Assembly (NCBI GenBank): GCA_013286165.1
Contig: JABDGF010000001.1
Span: 57,461-121,460, forward strand
From: Acidobacteriota bacterium
GTDB lineage: Bacteria; Acidobacteriota; Terriglobia; Acidiferrales; UBA7541
Reading direction: 5' to 3'
DNA length: 64,000 nucleotides
Every line of letters starts with the position of its first letter. The stretch's first letter is position 1. The notes under the pieces are model-generated. The model did no database searches, was not told where the DNA came from, and saw only the letters and a program-made list of their open reading frames with translations. A program made the position numbers and the translations under genes. Shown here piece by piece: positions 1 to 9,528 of this stretch.

Positions 1-883
1 TCTTGATCACGTCGGGATAGTCGTCCGTGTATCGCGATTCGAGCGAAAGCAGAGTTTGCTGTAGCGCCGCAAGCTGCTTATCGAGCGTGTCAGGACTCGC
101 GCCGGTGCCCATCTGAGCCGCCTGCAAAGTCGCCAGTTGTGAGGCGAGCATTCCCTCGTTGTACGTTTTTTCCTGCTGCACGTGGCTTAACGCCTGTGTC
201 GAAGCATCCAGCTGAGACGACAACGTGTTGAGCAAGTTGATGCTGTTCTGGGTTTCTTCCGGCATCTCGCCCAAGTGGTGCGCTTTGAAGTCCGCAAGCT
301 TTGCGTCCTGTTCGTCGAGCGCCGCTTGCGCTTCCTTCAATTGTCCCGCGAAGAAAACGATCGTGTCCTTACCCTTGCCGATGATCAACGTGGAACTTTC
401 CTCGATGAACATTGAGGTGATTTCCGCGCACACATTCTGCGCGGTGTGCGGATTATCGAGCGTCACCGTCACGTTGAAGCCGGGCAGCGTCTGCGAGTGC
501 GTTTCCAGCATTGGCAGAATCGGTGAAACCTCGATGTTCTTCTGCAGGCGCGCCACCAGTTCGTCGATCGACACATGGTTCATGTCGTGCGAATAGAGGT
601 TGTACTTCCGGATGATCGGTTCCAGGCGCGACCGGCTCAGAATTTCCTGCTGCATGCTGGCAAGCTGTTGTCCAAGCCCCGCCGTGTCCAGCGGCTTCAC
701 GTACGCATCCGAAATCGACGCGCTTTCCACCAGCACGAGCGTCTGCGACTGATACTTCGCCGGCAGCAGCACGGCCACCGCGTAAGCCAAAGGCCCGCCG
801 ATAACGGCGAGCGATACGATCAACACCCAGCGCCGGCGAAACATCGCCATGTAGTCGGCCGCTGTTAACTCGCGATGAGCCAT
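1..883 (-). CDS. Wzz/GNVR-type polysaccharide chain-length determinant (partial, cut by left edge)
   Basis: Reading the minus strand from the ATG at 883 gives an open frame of 294 codons that runs off the window, so the C-terminus is missing. It begins MAHRELTAADYMAMFRRRW, followed by a hydrophobic segment at about residues 19-41, then a periplasmic region with long Ala/Gln/Leu-rich stretches that look coiled-coil. This is the layout of inner-membrane Wzz/GNVR proteins that set polysaccharide chain length and work with a Wza-type outer-membrane exporter and often a tyrosine kinase. A GAGG ribosome site lies 6-7 bases before the ATG. It is the fourth gene of a minus-strand group with the regulator, export protein and beta-barrel, 42 bases after the barrel gene. 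The kinase expected in exosortase-type loci would lie beyond the edge. Family assignment is by pattern only. Confidence 0.85.
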   Translation of the reverse strand, partial: MAHRELTAADYMAMFRRRWVLIVSLAVIGGPLAYAVAVLLPAKYQSQTLVLVESASISDAYVKPLDTAGLGQQLASMQQEILSRSRLEPIIRKYNLYSHDMNHVSIDELVARLQKNIEVSPILPMLETHSQTLPGFNVTVTLDNPHTAQNVCAEITSMFIEESSTLIIGKGKDTIVFFAGQLKEAQAALDEQDAKLADFKAHHLGEMPEETQNSINLLNTLSSQLDASTQALSHVQQEKTYNEGMLASQLATLQAAQMGTGASPDTLDKQLAALQQTLLSLESRYTDDYPDVIK

Positions 884-925
884 TCCATCCTCAATTGCCG
901 TAAACCGGCATGAATAGCGCGATCC

Positions 926-2419
926 CTAAAAAGGAATCGGTTGCTTATGAAAATTAACGCCCACTGAAAATTGGTTGCGCGTGAAATTCTCGGTACACGC
1001 TGCTCCCACGCATCCAGCCGTATCGATCGTCTGGCTTTGATACTGCAGCTGGTAATTTGCGAACAAATCCACCGACCGGCCGAGTGTCCGCGTGACGTTC
1101 GCGCCGGCGAACCAATAATTGAACGTCTGCGATTCGGCGGCGTTTCCAACTTCGAAGCCGTTGTTTCGTCCGTAGCCGAAGCTCGCGCCGATCGTGGTGG
1201 CTCGCGTGATTCGATCGGTGATCGATCCAGTCAGCGTGTCGGTTTCGGCGCCCACCAGTACACCCGATCCGCCTGTGATTCCGTGGTTGTAGCTTCCGGT
1301 GATCGTCGCTTTTTTCAGCGAATACATCACCGACGCGTTCACGCTCAAGTACGTCGAAGTCACGGACGAGACGGTGGGAGTGCGCGGCAACCCAGTGATC
1401 GGCGTATTCGACGTCACAAATTCTGGGCCCACTCCGATCTGAAATCCGAGTTTGCCGGTGACTCTGCGCGAGTACACGCCTTGCACCGTGCTCGAATTGA
1501 TCGACTGACCAAGGTTCGAATACCGAATCGCGCTGAACTGGTAGGACAGCGAAATTGTATCGAATCGCGTCAGCTGGTAGTTGTATCCGGCTTGCAGCGT
1601 CGTGTTGCCGTAGTTCGCGAGGTCGTTATCGAAATAGTGCAGCAGCGCGTAGCTGCCGACTGCCGTAAACGAAGTGCGCCCCGTAAGCCGGTAATCCCAT
1701 TCGAGCGCTGTCGAGTCGCTCAAATTTTGTCCACGCGGCACGAGCAACGATTGCCCCGGCGTGTAACCGCCGCCGACGCCGGTGACTCCACCCACGCCCG
1801 GAATGCCTGATCCGACCGCGCCCGCAAAGCCGAGCGAACTTTCCGGCAGGTAGCTCAACTGCTGGAAAACCGTGAAAGTCGAACGGTGAAACAAGATCTT
1901 GTCTTTGATCGAAAGCGTTTGAATCACGCCGCTATCTACCTGTGCGGCGTTCGTAAACATTCCGCCACCGGTGTAGCTCAGCAGCAGGTCGTTCGATTCA
2001 GTCGCCTTGTGGAGATCCACGCCGCCGTAAATCGAAAGCCATCCCGACCAGCCAGGCGTCCCCGTCGAAGTCGTCTCGAAATTCGGATTCGAGTCTGCCG
2101 TTCCCGCGATTGAAATCCTCGGCGCCCAATAGTTGTGCGTCATCGCCGGCGAGCCGACTCCCACCGGCTGCACGCCCGTGGGTGAATTCGTGTCGGGTTG
2201 GATTGCGTTTTGATCCACGTCCGTTTGGTCGCTTCCCGCTGCTCCAGCCAGCGGCGATTTGATCGCCGGGATCGGTTGCGCCGGATTGTTGTCCGGCGTG
2301 TTCGTGTCCGGCGGCGGTGGCTCTTGCTGCTGATCGGGCGGCTGCTGCGCCCGAACAGGCTGCGCGCTCATCCCAAGCGCCACCAGACAAAACACTCCAA
2401 TGTAAGCGAACGATCGCAT
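926..2419 (-). CDS. Outer-membrane beta-barrel protein of the exopolysaccharide locus
   Basis: 497 residues. An N-terminal signal peptide (about 1-25, ending VRAQ) is followed by a Pro/Gln/Asp/Asn-rich linker to about residue 60, then a long run of alternating polar/aromatic strands typical of a bacterial outer-membrane barrel. The chain ends in Phe (KQPIPF), the usual C-terminal signal for the BAM complex. It sits between the Wza-like gene (5 bases away) and the Wzz-like gene, the position of the barrel protein in PEP-CTERM/exosortase (XrtA-type) EPS clusters. The inferred role is passage or anchoring of polysaccharide at the outer membrane; this is from context rather than from a motif. Porins or adhesion barrels are alternatives. 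Confidence 0.75.
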   Translation of the reverse strand: MRSFAYIGVFCLVALGMSAQPVRAQQPPDQQQEPPPPDTNTPDNNPAQPIPAIKSPLAGAAGSDQTDVDQNAIQPDTNSPTGVQPVGVGSPAMTHNYWAPRISIAGTADSNPNFETTSTGTPGWSGWLSIYGGVDLHKATESNDLLLSYTGGGMFTNAAQVDSGVIQTLSIKDKILFHRSTFTVFQQLSYLPESSLGFAGAVGSGIPGVGGVTGVGGGYTPGQSLLVPRGQNLSDSTALEWDYRLTGRTSFTAVGSYALLHYFDNDLANYGNTTLQAGYNYQLTRFDTISLSYQFSAIRYSNLGQSINSSTVQGVYSRRVTGKLGFQIGVGPEFVTSNTPITGLPRTPTVSSVTSTYLSVNASVMYSLKKATITGSYNHGITGGSGVLVGAETDTLTGSITDRITRATTIGASFGYGRNNGFEVGNAAESQTFNYWFAGANVTRTLGRSVDLFANYQLQYQSQTIDTAGCVGAACTENFTRNQFSVGVNFHKQPIPF

Positions 2420-2424
2420 TTTTC

Positions 2425-3057
2425 TTACGGCACCACGATCGTGTCGCCGGCTTTGAGCACGATGTCCTGATCGGTATTCTTTGCTTTCACCACATCCTTG
2501 TAATTGAACGGATGCTTGACCTGCTTGCCATTTTCGTTGCGCAGCACGTAGATCTTCGTCTCGCGCGCAAACTGCGTGAATCCGCCCGCGCTCGAAAGCG
2601 CCTGCAGCACCGTCATATTCGGCAGCAGCGGAAACGCACCCGGCCGCGTCACTTCACCGAGGATGTACACGCGCTGGCTGTTGATCGTCGTCACGATCAC
2701 GGTCACTTGCGGATTCGTGACGTACTTCTTCAAGCTTTCGGTGATCTGCGCGGCCAGCTGCCCGGGCGTCAATCCCGCGGCCTGCACGTCGTTCAGCAGT
2801 GGAAGCGAAATTTTCCCGTCCGGCCGCACCGGCACCACGCGCGAAATGTCTTGTTCCTTCCAGATGCTCACGTCCAGTACGTCTTGCGCGCCGATCACGT
2901 AATTCGCGTCGGTCGTCGCTGCTTTCGGCGCCGGCGTCTCGCTCGCCATCGCGGGGACGGCTGGCTGCGCCGGCTTCTGCGCGCCCGCGTCCTGCGCCAT
3001 CGAGGGAACCGCGCACGCAATCGTCAAGACAAACAGTGCTGGCAATCGCTTCAACAT
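2425..3057 (-). CDS. Wza-family polysaccharide export protein
   Basis: 210 residues with a signal peptide (MLKRLPALFVLTIAC, cleavage near SMAQ). There is no convincing lipobox, because the only early Cys is followed by AVPSMAQ. After a Pro/Ala linker comes the polysaccharide biosynthesis/export domain (start near YVIGAQDVLDVSIW, with VRPDGKISLPLL), then an SLBB-type domain (RVYILGEVTRPGAFPL). Members form the periplasmic and outer-membrane part of the export channel and work with the Wzz-like inner-membrane protein encoded two genes downstream. At about 210 residues it is a short, single-SLBB form, as is usual in exosortase-associated clusters. It starts 18 bases after the stop of the AAA+ regulator and was probably co-transcribed with it. 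Confidence 0.88.
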   Translation of the reverse strand: MLKRLPALFVLTIACAVPSMAQDAGAQKPAQPAVPAMASETPAPKAATTDANYVIGAQDVLDVSIWKEQDISRVVPVRPDGKISLPLLNDVQAAGLTPGQLAAQITESLKKYVTNPQVTVIVTTINSQRVYILGEVTRPGAFPLLPNMTVLQALSSAGGFTQFARETKIYVLRNENGKQVKHPFNYKDVVKAKNTDQDIVLKAGDTIVVP

Positions 3058-3075
3058 CTTTTCTCCCCGCAGCGG

Positions 3076-4119
3076 CTATTCCGCCGCCGAATCTTCGAAT
3101 CCGATCTGCTTCAACTTATAGAGCAGTGACTTGTAGCTGATCTGCAGCTCCTGCGCCGCGCGCTTCCGGTTCCACCGCGTGTGCTCGAGCGTCTTCAAAA
3201 TCATTTCGCGTTCCGCCACGCGCGATGCCGCGCGCGCAGCCGCTTTCAGCGAAGACGAAGCAGGCGCCACGGGAGCCTCGACTTGCTCCACCACCGGCTC
3301 CGCTTCCAATTCCGCCACGGCGCGTTGTTCATCGCCCAGCGCCACGATCTTTTTCACCACGTTTTCCAGCTCGCGAATGTTCCCGGGCCACGCGTGGTCC
3401 ATCAGAATTCGCACCGTTCTCGGAGTCAGCTGCGGACGCGGCCGCTCAAATTGCGCGGCGTGTTTCGTCAGGAAAAATTCCACTAGCAGAGGAATGTCTT
3501 CGCGGCGCTCGCGAAGCGTCGGCAGCCGCAGGCATACGCCGTTGATCCGGTAGTACAGGTCCGCGCGAAACCGCCCCGCGCGCATTTCTTCGTCTAGATT
3601 CCGGCTCGTCGTGGAAACGATTCGCGCCTGCAGCGTTCCGGGTCGCGGATTCGCTTCGCCATCCGGCAGCGCGTAAAGCAAATTCCGCTGGCACGCCGGA
3701 TCGAGTTCGGTCACTTCGTCAAAAAGGATCGTTCCGTTGGAGGCTCGTCCGTTCGTATGGGCGTCAAGTTCAGAGGCGAATGTCGATGCGTTCAAGGCAG
3801 CGCACGTCACCCGCGCGAAAGCGTGTTCCTCCCGGCCAGACAAGCGGTGAAGCTGCTGCGCGTAGATCGCTTTGCCGGTGCCGCTTTCGCCGGAGAATAA
3901 AACGGGAATGTTCGTACGGGCGATTTCCGCGATCACAGATTCAAGACTCTGCATCGCCGGACACAGCCCGCTCACGTGCCCCATTTCTTCCCTGACCATC
4001 ACACTCACGGATGCCCCAGTTTTCATACCTTCTCGGACCTTGGACCCTTCGAGTTTTCCAGTCGCGTCTGCGGGACGCGATAGTACCAACGATTGCGGAG
4101 ATGGGTTCTGCACGGCCAT
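3076..4119 (-). CDS. Sigma54-activator-like AAA+ / Fis-type regulator lacking the GAFTGA loop
   Basis: About 347 residues from the ATG at 4119; an upstream ATG at 4269 would add 50 residues, but that stretch has markedly lower third-position GC and looks non-coding. The AAA+ domain has Walker A (GESGTGK), Walker B (ILFDE), an arginine-finger region (GRFRADLYYRI) and the WPGNIRELENV segment. A C-terminal Fis-type helix-turn-helix follows (RWNRKRAAQELQIS). No N-terminal receiver domain is present. The stretch between SELDAHTNG and GTILFDE is short and has no GAFTGA, the loop that contacts Sigma54 in true enhancer-binding proteins. It therefore probably regulates the adjacent EPS operon by another mechanism or without Sigma54. 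It is the first gene of the minus-strand EPS group. Confidence 0.85.
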   Translation of the reverse strand: MAVQNPSPQSLVLSRPADATGKLEGSKVREGMKTGASVSVMVREEMGHVSGLCPAMQSLESVIAEIARTNIPVLFSGESGTGKAIYAQQLHRLSGREEHAFARVTCAALNASTFASELDAHTNGRASNGTILFDEVTELDPACQRNLLYALPDGEANPRPGTLQARIVSTTSRNLDEEMRAGRFRADLYYRINGVCLRLPTLRERREDIPLLVEFFLTKHAAQFERPRPQLTPRTVRILMDHAWPGNIRELENVVKKIVALGDEQRAVAELEAEPVVEQVEAPVAPASSSLKAAARAASRVAEREMILKTLEHTRWNRKRAAQELQISYKSLLYKLKQIGFEDSAAE

Positions 4120-4572
4120 TGCCACCCGGTTTGGGCACTTTGTGGAAGCCAAGCGGACGCTAAACTCCCTATTTACAGGCACAAACGGTACGCCGCGCGA
4201 GCCCGAAAGTACTAGTACGGACGGAGTGTTTCCTAGGAACCTTCCATGAAAGAGAAAAATACTTTCCATTTCTCCCCTTTCAGCGCCGCTTTCGCCTCGG
4301 CATGAAGATTTACCCCTGTCAGTCCGCAGAATCCATTTAAATATCTTATTTTCATATGATTACAACAAAACAGACCGAAAAATCTGCCACTTTCCCACGC
4401 CAGCCGTCTTCTGACAAGCGGCTCCCCGCAATCACCTGCAAATAAGACACTTACATGGCCGTTCGCAGACCGCGCTTCGCATTGCCTACAACGCTTCACC
4501 CCGCCAATCCCTATCCTTCCACCGTCAATTTCCGTGCGATACTCGGCAGTCATTACAGACTGCGAGGTTAAA
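4120..4572. promoter_or_regulatory. Divergent intergenic region between EPS regulator and TPR lipoprotein
   Basis: This 450-base gap separates two divergently read genes and must contain both promoters. The central part (about 4330-4380) is AT-rich (atttaaatatcttattttca), unlike the flanking coding DNA. I looked for a Sigma54 site (TGGCAC-N5-TTGC) on both strands and found no good match. No terminator or RNA is obvious. A leftward ATG at 4269 with a purine-rich upstream lies inside it and is an alternative start for the regulator. Confidence 0.4.
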
Positions 4573-6874
4573 ATGAGTTCGCTCCGACTGCCCCACCTCA
4601 CGCTCGCCCTGGCCGCGCTCTGCGCATTCGCCGCAGGATGTTCGCGCGATCCCCAGGTGCTGAAGAAAAATCATTTCGATAAAGCCGAGGCCTACGCCCA
4701 GCAGGGCAAAATTCGCGAAGCGGAGATCGAATACAAGAGCGCGCTGCAAATCGATTCGCATTACACCGAAGCGCACTACGGACTCGCGAAGCTGCTCATC
4801 AAGGAATCGAACTGGAGCCCGGCCTACCAGGAGTTGATGCAGACGGTCACGCTCGATCCCTCAAACGTACCGGCGCAACTGGATCTTGCGAACCTCCTTC
4901 TCGCTGCGGGTAAATTCAACGAAGCGCGAGACCGCGCGCAGACCGTGCTGAAGCTTGCACCGGACAACGCGCAGGCGATGATGCTACTCGCGAGCGCAAC
5001 GTCGGGCCTTGGCGACGCATCCACCGCTCTTGCCGACGCAAGCAAAGCCGTTCAACTCGCGCCCAACGATTCGCAGGGCTTCCTCAATCTCGGCATCATC
5101 CAGGAAAAAGGCGGCGACCTGAAAGCCGCGGAGCAGAGCTACCAGAAAGCGGTAGCGCTCGATCCGAAGTCCTTCCAGGCTTTCGTCACATTTGGAAATT
5201 TCTATCAGCGGCAGAAGCGTTGGCAGGATGCGCAGAAAATGTACAAGTCCGCGATCGACGCAAGCCCGCAGAACGCGATTCTCTACGCCACTCTCGCAGG
5301 CATGTACGTAAATGAAGGCCAAAAAGACCAGGCCGAACAGTTCCTGCGCGAGGCGGCGCAGAAACTTAAAGACAATCCCGTCGGTTACCGCATGCTCGCC
5401 GAGTTCTACATCGGCCAGCAACAGTGGGACAAAGCGCTAGCCGAATTGAAATCCCTCTACGCCGCGCATCCGAAGGATCTCACCATCGGAAAAATGTACG
5501 CGCAGCTTCTCTATCAACAGGGTCAGACCGACGAAGCCTCAAACGTCACGAACGCGCTGCTGAAACAGGATCCATCCGACACTGGATCGCTCGTGATTCA
5601 GGGCCAGATCTTGATGCGGCAGGGTAAGACCAACGACGCAGTTCACGTGCTGGAGCAAGCCACAAAAAATTCACCCCAGAACGCGATGGCGCATTTCCAA
5701 CTCGGAGCAGCCTATTACCAGAGCCAGAATCTCGGACAAGCCGAAACCGAATGGCGGCGCGCCAACGAGCTTCAGCCACAAATGGTCGAGCCGATCCGTG
5801 CTCTCGCGACGCTGGCGATTCGCAAAGGCGATGAGGCCACGCTCGAAGCCAACGGGGGCAAGCTCATGATTCTCCAGCCCCCGCTCTCCGGAAGGCTACA
5901 TCCTTCACGCGCAAGCGCTGCTGTTGAAGAAAGACACGCGCGGCGCCACCGAAGATGTGAAACGCGCCATTAGCGTCGCGCCAGACAGCCCAATCGGGTA
6001 CGCACGCATGGGCGACCTGCTCTACGCGCAAAAGGATTACGACGGCGCGAACAAATTTTACGTTCAGGCCTCGCAGAAGGAACCGAACTCGTTCGACGCC
6101 CTCAACGGCCAGGTGAACGTCGCGCTCGCAAAAAAGCAGCCGACTCAGGCGCTCAAACTGGTGCAAGACGCGTTGGCGCGCGTGCCCAATAGCGCCGCGC
6201 TCTACCTGCTTCTCGGTGAGACCGAGATGCGCAGCCAAGACTCGGCGAAAGCCGAAGCGGCCTATCAAAAATCGCTCGACCTCGATCCTAAGAACACCAA
6301 CGCCGCGTTGTACCTTGCATCACTTCAAAACGCCCGAGGCTCTGAAGATCAAGCGATCGCCACGTATCAGAAAGCCATTGCCTCCAGTCCCAACGACGCC
6401 CGGATTTACGTGGGTCTCGGAGTGGTTTACGAAAAGAAAGGCGACTGGCAGCAGGCGGAAGATCAGTACAAAAGAGCTCTCGGCATTCAACCGGACTACG
6501 CCCTGGCCGCGAACAATCTCGCGTATCTCTATCTCGAACACGGCGGCGATTTGAGCGTCGCATCGTCGCTCGCGCAGACCGCGCGCAAAGGCATGCCCGA
6601 TTCGCCGAACTCAGCCGACACCCTCGGCTGGGCCTACTACAAACAGGGTGTGTACATCGGCGCCATCGACATGTTCCAAAAGGCGATTGCCGAATCGAAA
6701 GCTCTCGGCGGCGACAACCCGACCTATCACTACCATCTCGGCCTCGCCTATCAGAAGTCGGGCAAGCTCGACCTCGCCAAAAAAGAACTTGAGCTCGCGC
6801 TCAAACTGAATCCGAGCGCTCCGGAAGCCGAGCAGGTGAAGCAAGCGCTCAGCGAAGTCGGCACGGGCAGCTAA
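4573..6874 (+). pseudogene. TPR-repeat lipoprotein of the EPS/exosortase locus, interrupted by a 1-base frameshift
   Basis: The start is the ATG at 4573 behind a GAGG site; it opens with a lipoprotein signal (LALAALCAFAAGC, lipobox FAAGC). Tetratricopeptide repeats run almost to the end (for example AYAQQGKIREAEIEYKSAL). The first frame is open to about 5877 and then turns into non-TPR sequence that stops near 5973. The TPR pattern continues one frame over (after GYILHAQALLLKKD) to 6874. One extra C in the CCCCC run at 5878-5882 explains the switch; removing it would give a single product of about 766 residues. Length, lipobox and position fit the PrsT-like TPR lipoprotein of PEP-CTERM loci. 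A sequencing error, a true disruption or slippage at the C run are all possible. Confidence 0.8.
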
Positions 6875-6964
6875 CGCCACACCGACGCCGGCGCGAACGA
6901 AACGGCACGCGTGAACGCGATCGACACTCAATGTTAGAGTGTTGGTCGCGCGGCCCGCGCCTCC

Positions 6965-7444
6965 ATGGAACCGAAAACCAAACAGAAAGCCCTGCGCCTG
7001 CTCACCAACGGCATGTACGTTCTCACGTCGCGCAGCGGCGACAAGTACGGCGCAGCCACCGTTACCTGGGTCCCCCAAGCTTCGTTCAAGCCGCCCCTTT
7101 TAATGGCCGCGCTGCGCAAAGACGGCAGCGTCTTCCAGTGCCTCGCCGAAAGTAAAACGGCCGTACTCCACGTTCTCGCAAAAGATCAGAAAGATGTCGC
7201 TCAAAAATTCTTCGCCGCCACAAAATCCGAGGCCGGCCAGATCAACGGCGAACCCTTCGTCCCCGGCAAAAATTCGGCTCCGGTCCTCACGAATCTTCCC
7301 GTGTACATCGAATGCTCCGTCGTGGACGTGAATGACCGCCTCGGCGACCACGCCTTGGTAATTTTCGAAGTTACGCACTGTGCTTTGTCACGGGATATCG
7401 ACCCGCTCACCGTCACCGATTCGCCCTGGGAATACGGCGGCTAA
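6965..7444 (+). CDS. Flavin-reductase-like FMN-binding protein
   Basis: 159 residues. The sequence fits the flavin reductase-like split-barrel domain: an early strand reading GMYVLTSRSGDKYGAATV, then WVPQASFKPPLLMAAL, which would hold the FMN phosphate and isoalloxazine, and a C-terminal ALVIFEVTHCAL strand. Members reduce FMN with NAD(P)H or bind FMN as small flavoproteins in the cytoplasm. The start is the ATG at 6965, with no strong ribosome site. It lies 90 bases after the TPR gene and upstream of a separate promoter for the next gene, so it may be monocistronic. The substrate or partner cannot be deduced from the context. Confidence 0.8.
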   Translation: MEPKTKQKALRLLTNGMYVLTSRSGDKYGAATVTWVPQASFKPPLLMAALRKDGSVFQCLAESKTAVLHVLAKDQKDVAQKFFAATKSEAGQINGEPFVPGKNSAPVLTNLPVYIECSVVDVNDRLGDHALVIFEVTHCALSRDIDPLTVTDSPWEYGG

Positions 7445-7469
7445 CTCCGTCGGCCCTGAACGAAACCCA

Positions 7470-7498
7470 TTGGCCAACCCGCCTAAGTCTTCTATAAT
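7470..7498 (+). promoter_or_regulatory. Sigma70-type promoter of the PpiD-like gene
   Basis: TTGGCC at 7470-7475 and a perfect TATAAT at 7493-7498, separated by 17 bases, 35 bases before the ATG at 7534. A GAGGGGAG ribosome site follows before the start codon. The spacing and the exact -10 make this one of the two clearest promoters in the window. Confidence 0.7.
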
Positions 7499-7533
7499 CG
7501 GGGTTTGTCAGCACGAGGGGAGCTTCACCAGTC

Positions 7534-9471
7534 ATGTTGAAAAGCATTCAGAACCGCGACCAGCACGGCAACCGCTGGATCAAGATCACCATGGGCGTCT
7601 TGCTCGGCATCATTTGCCTCAGCATGCTCACGTATCTGATCCCCGGACTGAACACCGCAGCGCTGAGCAATAGCCCGGACGCCGCAGCCACCGTGGGTGG
7701 CGAGGAAATTTCCGTCGCAGACGTCCAGCGACAGCTGAATCTCGCGACGCGCGGCGAGGAAATTCCTGCGCTCATGCGCGGTTTCTATGCCAAGCAGGTT
7801 CTGGATCAGTTGGTGTTTCAACACGCGCTCGAACTCGAAGGCAAGCGCCTCGGCCTTTCCGTCACGCCGGAAGAAATGACGCAGCGCATCAAGCAGATCC
7901 TGCCCACCGCATGGAACGGCGATATGTGGCTGAAGGACCGCTACCCCACCGAAGTGCAAACCCGCCTGGGCATGAGCGTCGAAGATTTCGAGCGCTTCCT
8001 CCGTGACCAGATGTTGCAGGAAAAGTTTCACCAGCTCGTTACCGACGGCATTACCGTCAGCCCCGACGAAGTTCAGCAGGAATTCCGGCGCCGCAACGAG
8101 AAAGTTCAGATCAGCTACGTGTGGGTGAGGCCTTCTGACATCGCTTCCTCGATCCAGCCCACTGACGCCGACCTCACCGCCTACTTCAACAAGAACATGT
8201 CGAAGTACCAGATCCCCGAGAAGCGTTCGGCTCATTACGCTCTCATCGATCCCGCGAAGCTCGCGCCGTCGGTCCAGGTGAGCGATGCCGACCTGCAGGC
8301 CTATTACAACGACCACATCGACGAATACAAAATCGAAAACCGCGTCCACGCCGAGCACATTCTCTTTAAGACCGTCGGAAAGACCGACGCCGAAATCGCC
8401 GAAATCCGCCAGCAGGCCGACGACGTTCTGAAGAAGGCCAAGTCCGGCGCGAATTTCGAAGATCTCGCAAAGAAATACTCCGAAGACCCAGGCTCGAAGG
8501 TCAAGGGTGGCGACCTCGGTTGGATCGTCGAAGGCCAGACCGTTCCCGAGTTTCAGAAAGTCGCATTCACGCTGGCGCCCGGCACCGTTTCGCCCGACCT
8601 CGTCAAAACCGAATACGGCTTTCACATCATCAAGGTTCTTGAACACGAGCAGGCGCGCACCAAGCCTCTCGAAGAAGTTCGTGCGACCATCGCGCCGGCC
8701 GTTCTGTTTGCCAAGGTGAATGCTAAGGCTTCCGACACAGCGAACCAGTTGGCTGCGGCGGTTCGCCAGTCGAACCACCAGTCGCTCGACGATCTCGCTA
8801 AGAAATTCAATCTCGAGACGGGCGATACGGCAGCCGTTGGTGCCAACGAACCTCTCGGCGCCCTGGGCAACTCGCCTGAACTCAGTTCGTCGCTCTTTAT
8901 CCTCGGCAAGGGTGAACTAAGCCAGCCCATCCAAACCGAACACGGCTTCGTCATCATCACGCCAAAGGACATCCAAGCCGCCCACCAAGGAACGCTCGTC
9001 GAAGTCCGCGAGAAGGTTGTGGCGGACTACCAGCAGGAAAAAGCCGCGGAACTGGCCAAGAGCAAGATCGACGAACTCGCGAAACTCGTTCAGGGTGGCC
9101 AGGATTTCTCGAAGGCAGCCAAATCGCTCAACTTGACCGTCGAAACGCCCGCCGCTTTCACGCGTACCGGCGATATTCCCAGCGTTGGCTCGGCGCAACT
9201 CGTCGATAACGCGTTCACGCTGCCCGTCGGCCAGACCGCGCCGCCCAAACAAGTCAGCGGCGGCTGGATGCTTTACGACGTTGTCGCTCATGACCAAGCC
9301 GATCCTGCGACGCTGATCCTTCAATCCGAGCAGATCAAGCAGCAATTGCTGCAAACCAAGCAAGCCGCTGCCTACGCCGCCTTCCGGACCGCACTCGAAG
9401 ACCGGCTCAAGAAGGAAGGCAAGCTCAACATCAACTCCGACGTGATGAAGCGCCTCGGCTCCACCAGCTAA
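7534..9471 (+). CDS. PpiD/SurA-like membrane-anchored peptidyl-prolyl isomerase
   Basis: 645 residues. One N-terminal membrane helix (about 16-38) anchors a periplasmic body, as in PpiD. A SurA_N-like chaperone region (about 50-200) is followed by a parvulin domain at about 269-371, with the typical HAEHILFK start, GGDLGW and YGFHIIKV end. A second, degenerate parvulin-like segment lies at about 460-500 (GELSQPIQTEHGFVIITP). The protein would catalyse proline isomerisation and chaperone outer-membrane or secreted proteins, which fits the many envelope genes in the window. It is preceded by its own promoter and followed by a strong stem-loop, so it is probably monocistronic. Confidence 0.9.
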   Translation: MLKSIQNRDQHGNRWIKITMGVLLGIICLSMLTYLIPGLNTAALSNSPDAAATVGGEEISVADVQRQLNLATRGEEIPALMRGFYAKQVLDQLVFQHALELEGKRLGLSVTPEEMTQRIKQILPTAWNGDMWLKDRYPTEVQTRLGMSVEDFERFLRDQMLQEKFHQLVTDGITVSPDEVQQEFRRRNEKVQISYVWVRPSDIASSIQPTDADLTAYFNKNMSKYQIPEKRSAHYALIDPAKLAPSVQVSDADLQAYYNDHIDEYKIENRVHAEHILFKTVGKTDAEIAEIRQQADDVLKKAKSGANFEDLAKKYSEDPGSKVKGGDLGWIVEGQTVPEFQKVAFTLAPGTVSPDLVKTEYGFHIIKVLEHEQARTKPLEEVRATIAPAVLFAKVNAKASDTANQLAAAVRQSNHQSLDDLAKKFNLETGDTAAVGANEPLGALGNSPELSSSLFILGKGELSQPIQTEHGFVIITPKDIQAAHQGTLVEVREKVVADYQQEKAAELAKSKIDELAKLVQGGQDFSKAAKSLNLTVETPAAFTRTGDIPSVGSAQLVDNAFTLPVGQTAPPKQVSGGWMLYDVVAHDQADPATLILQSEQIKQQLLQTKQAAAYAAFRTALEDRLKKEGKLNINSDVMKRLGSTS

Positions 9472-9502
9472 CACCGAAGTACCTGATAATAGGCATTTTA
9501 AA

Positions 9503-9528
9503 CGAGGGCAAGTACTCTCTTGCCCTCG
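9503..9528 (+). terminator. Stem-loop after the PpiD-like gene
   Basis: A perfect 10-base-pair inverted repeat (CGAGGGCAAG / CTTGCCCTCG) with a six-base loop lies 31 bases after the stop. There is no T-tract downstream on the plus strand (the next bases are CTCTCCCC), so it is either a Rho-assisted terminator or an mRNA-end stabiliser. Confidence 0.45.

Noticed and set aside
4120..4269. Fifty extra N-terminal residues for the EPS regulator
   Set aside because: Third-position GC falls sharply there and the sequence is not domain-like, though the ATG at 4269 cannot be fully excluded.
4270..4533. Sigma54 promoter upstream of the EPS genes
   Set aside because: No TGGCAC-N5-TTGC match was found on either strand by eye.
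7525..8778. Minus-strand frame of 417 codons opposite the PpiD-like gene
   Set aside because: The plus frame has a promoter, membrane helix and parvulin domain; the minus frame has no domain or start support.
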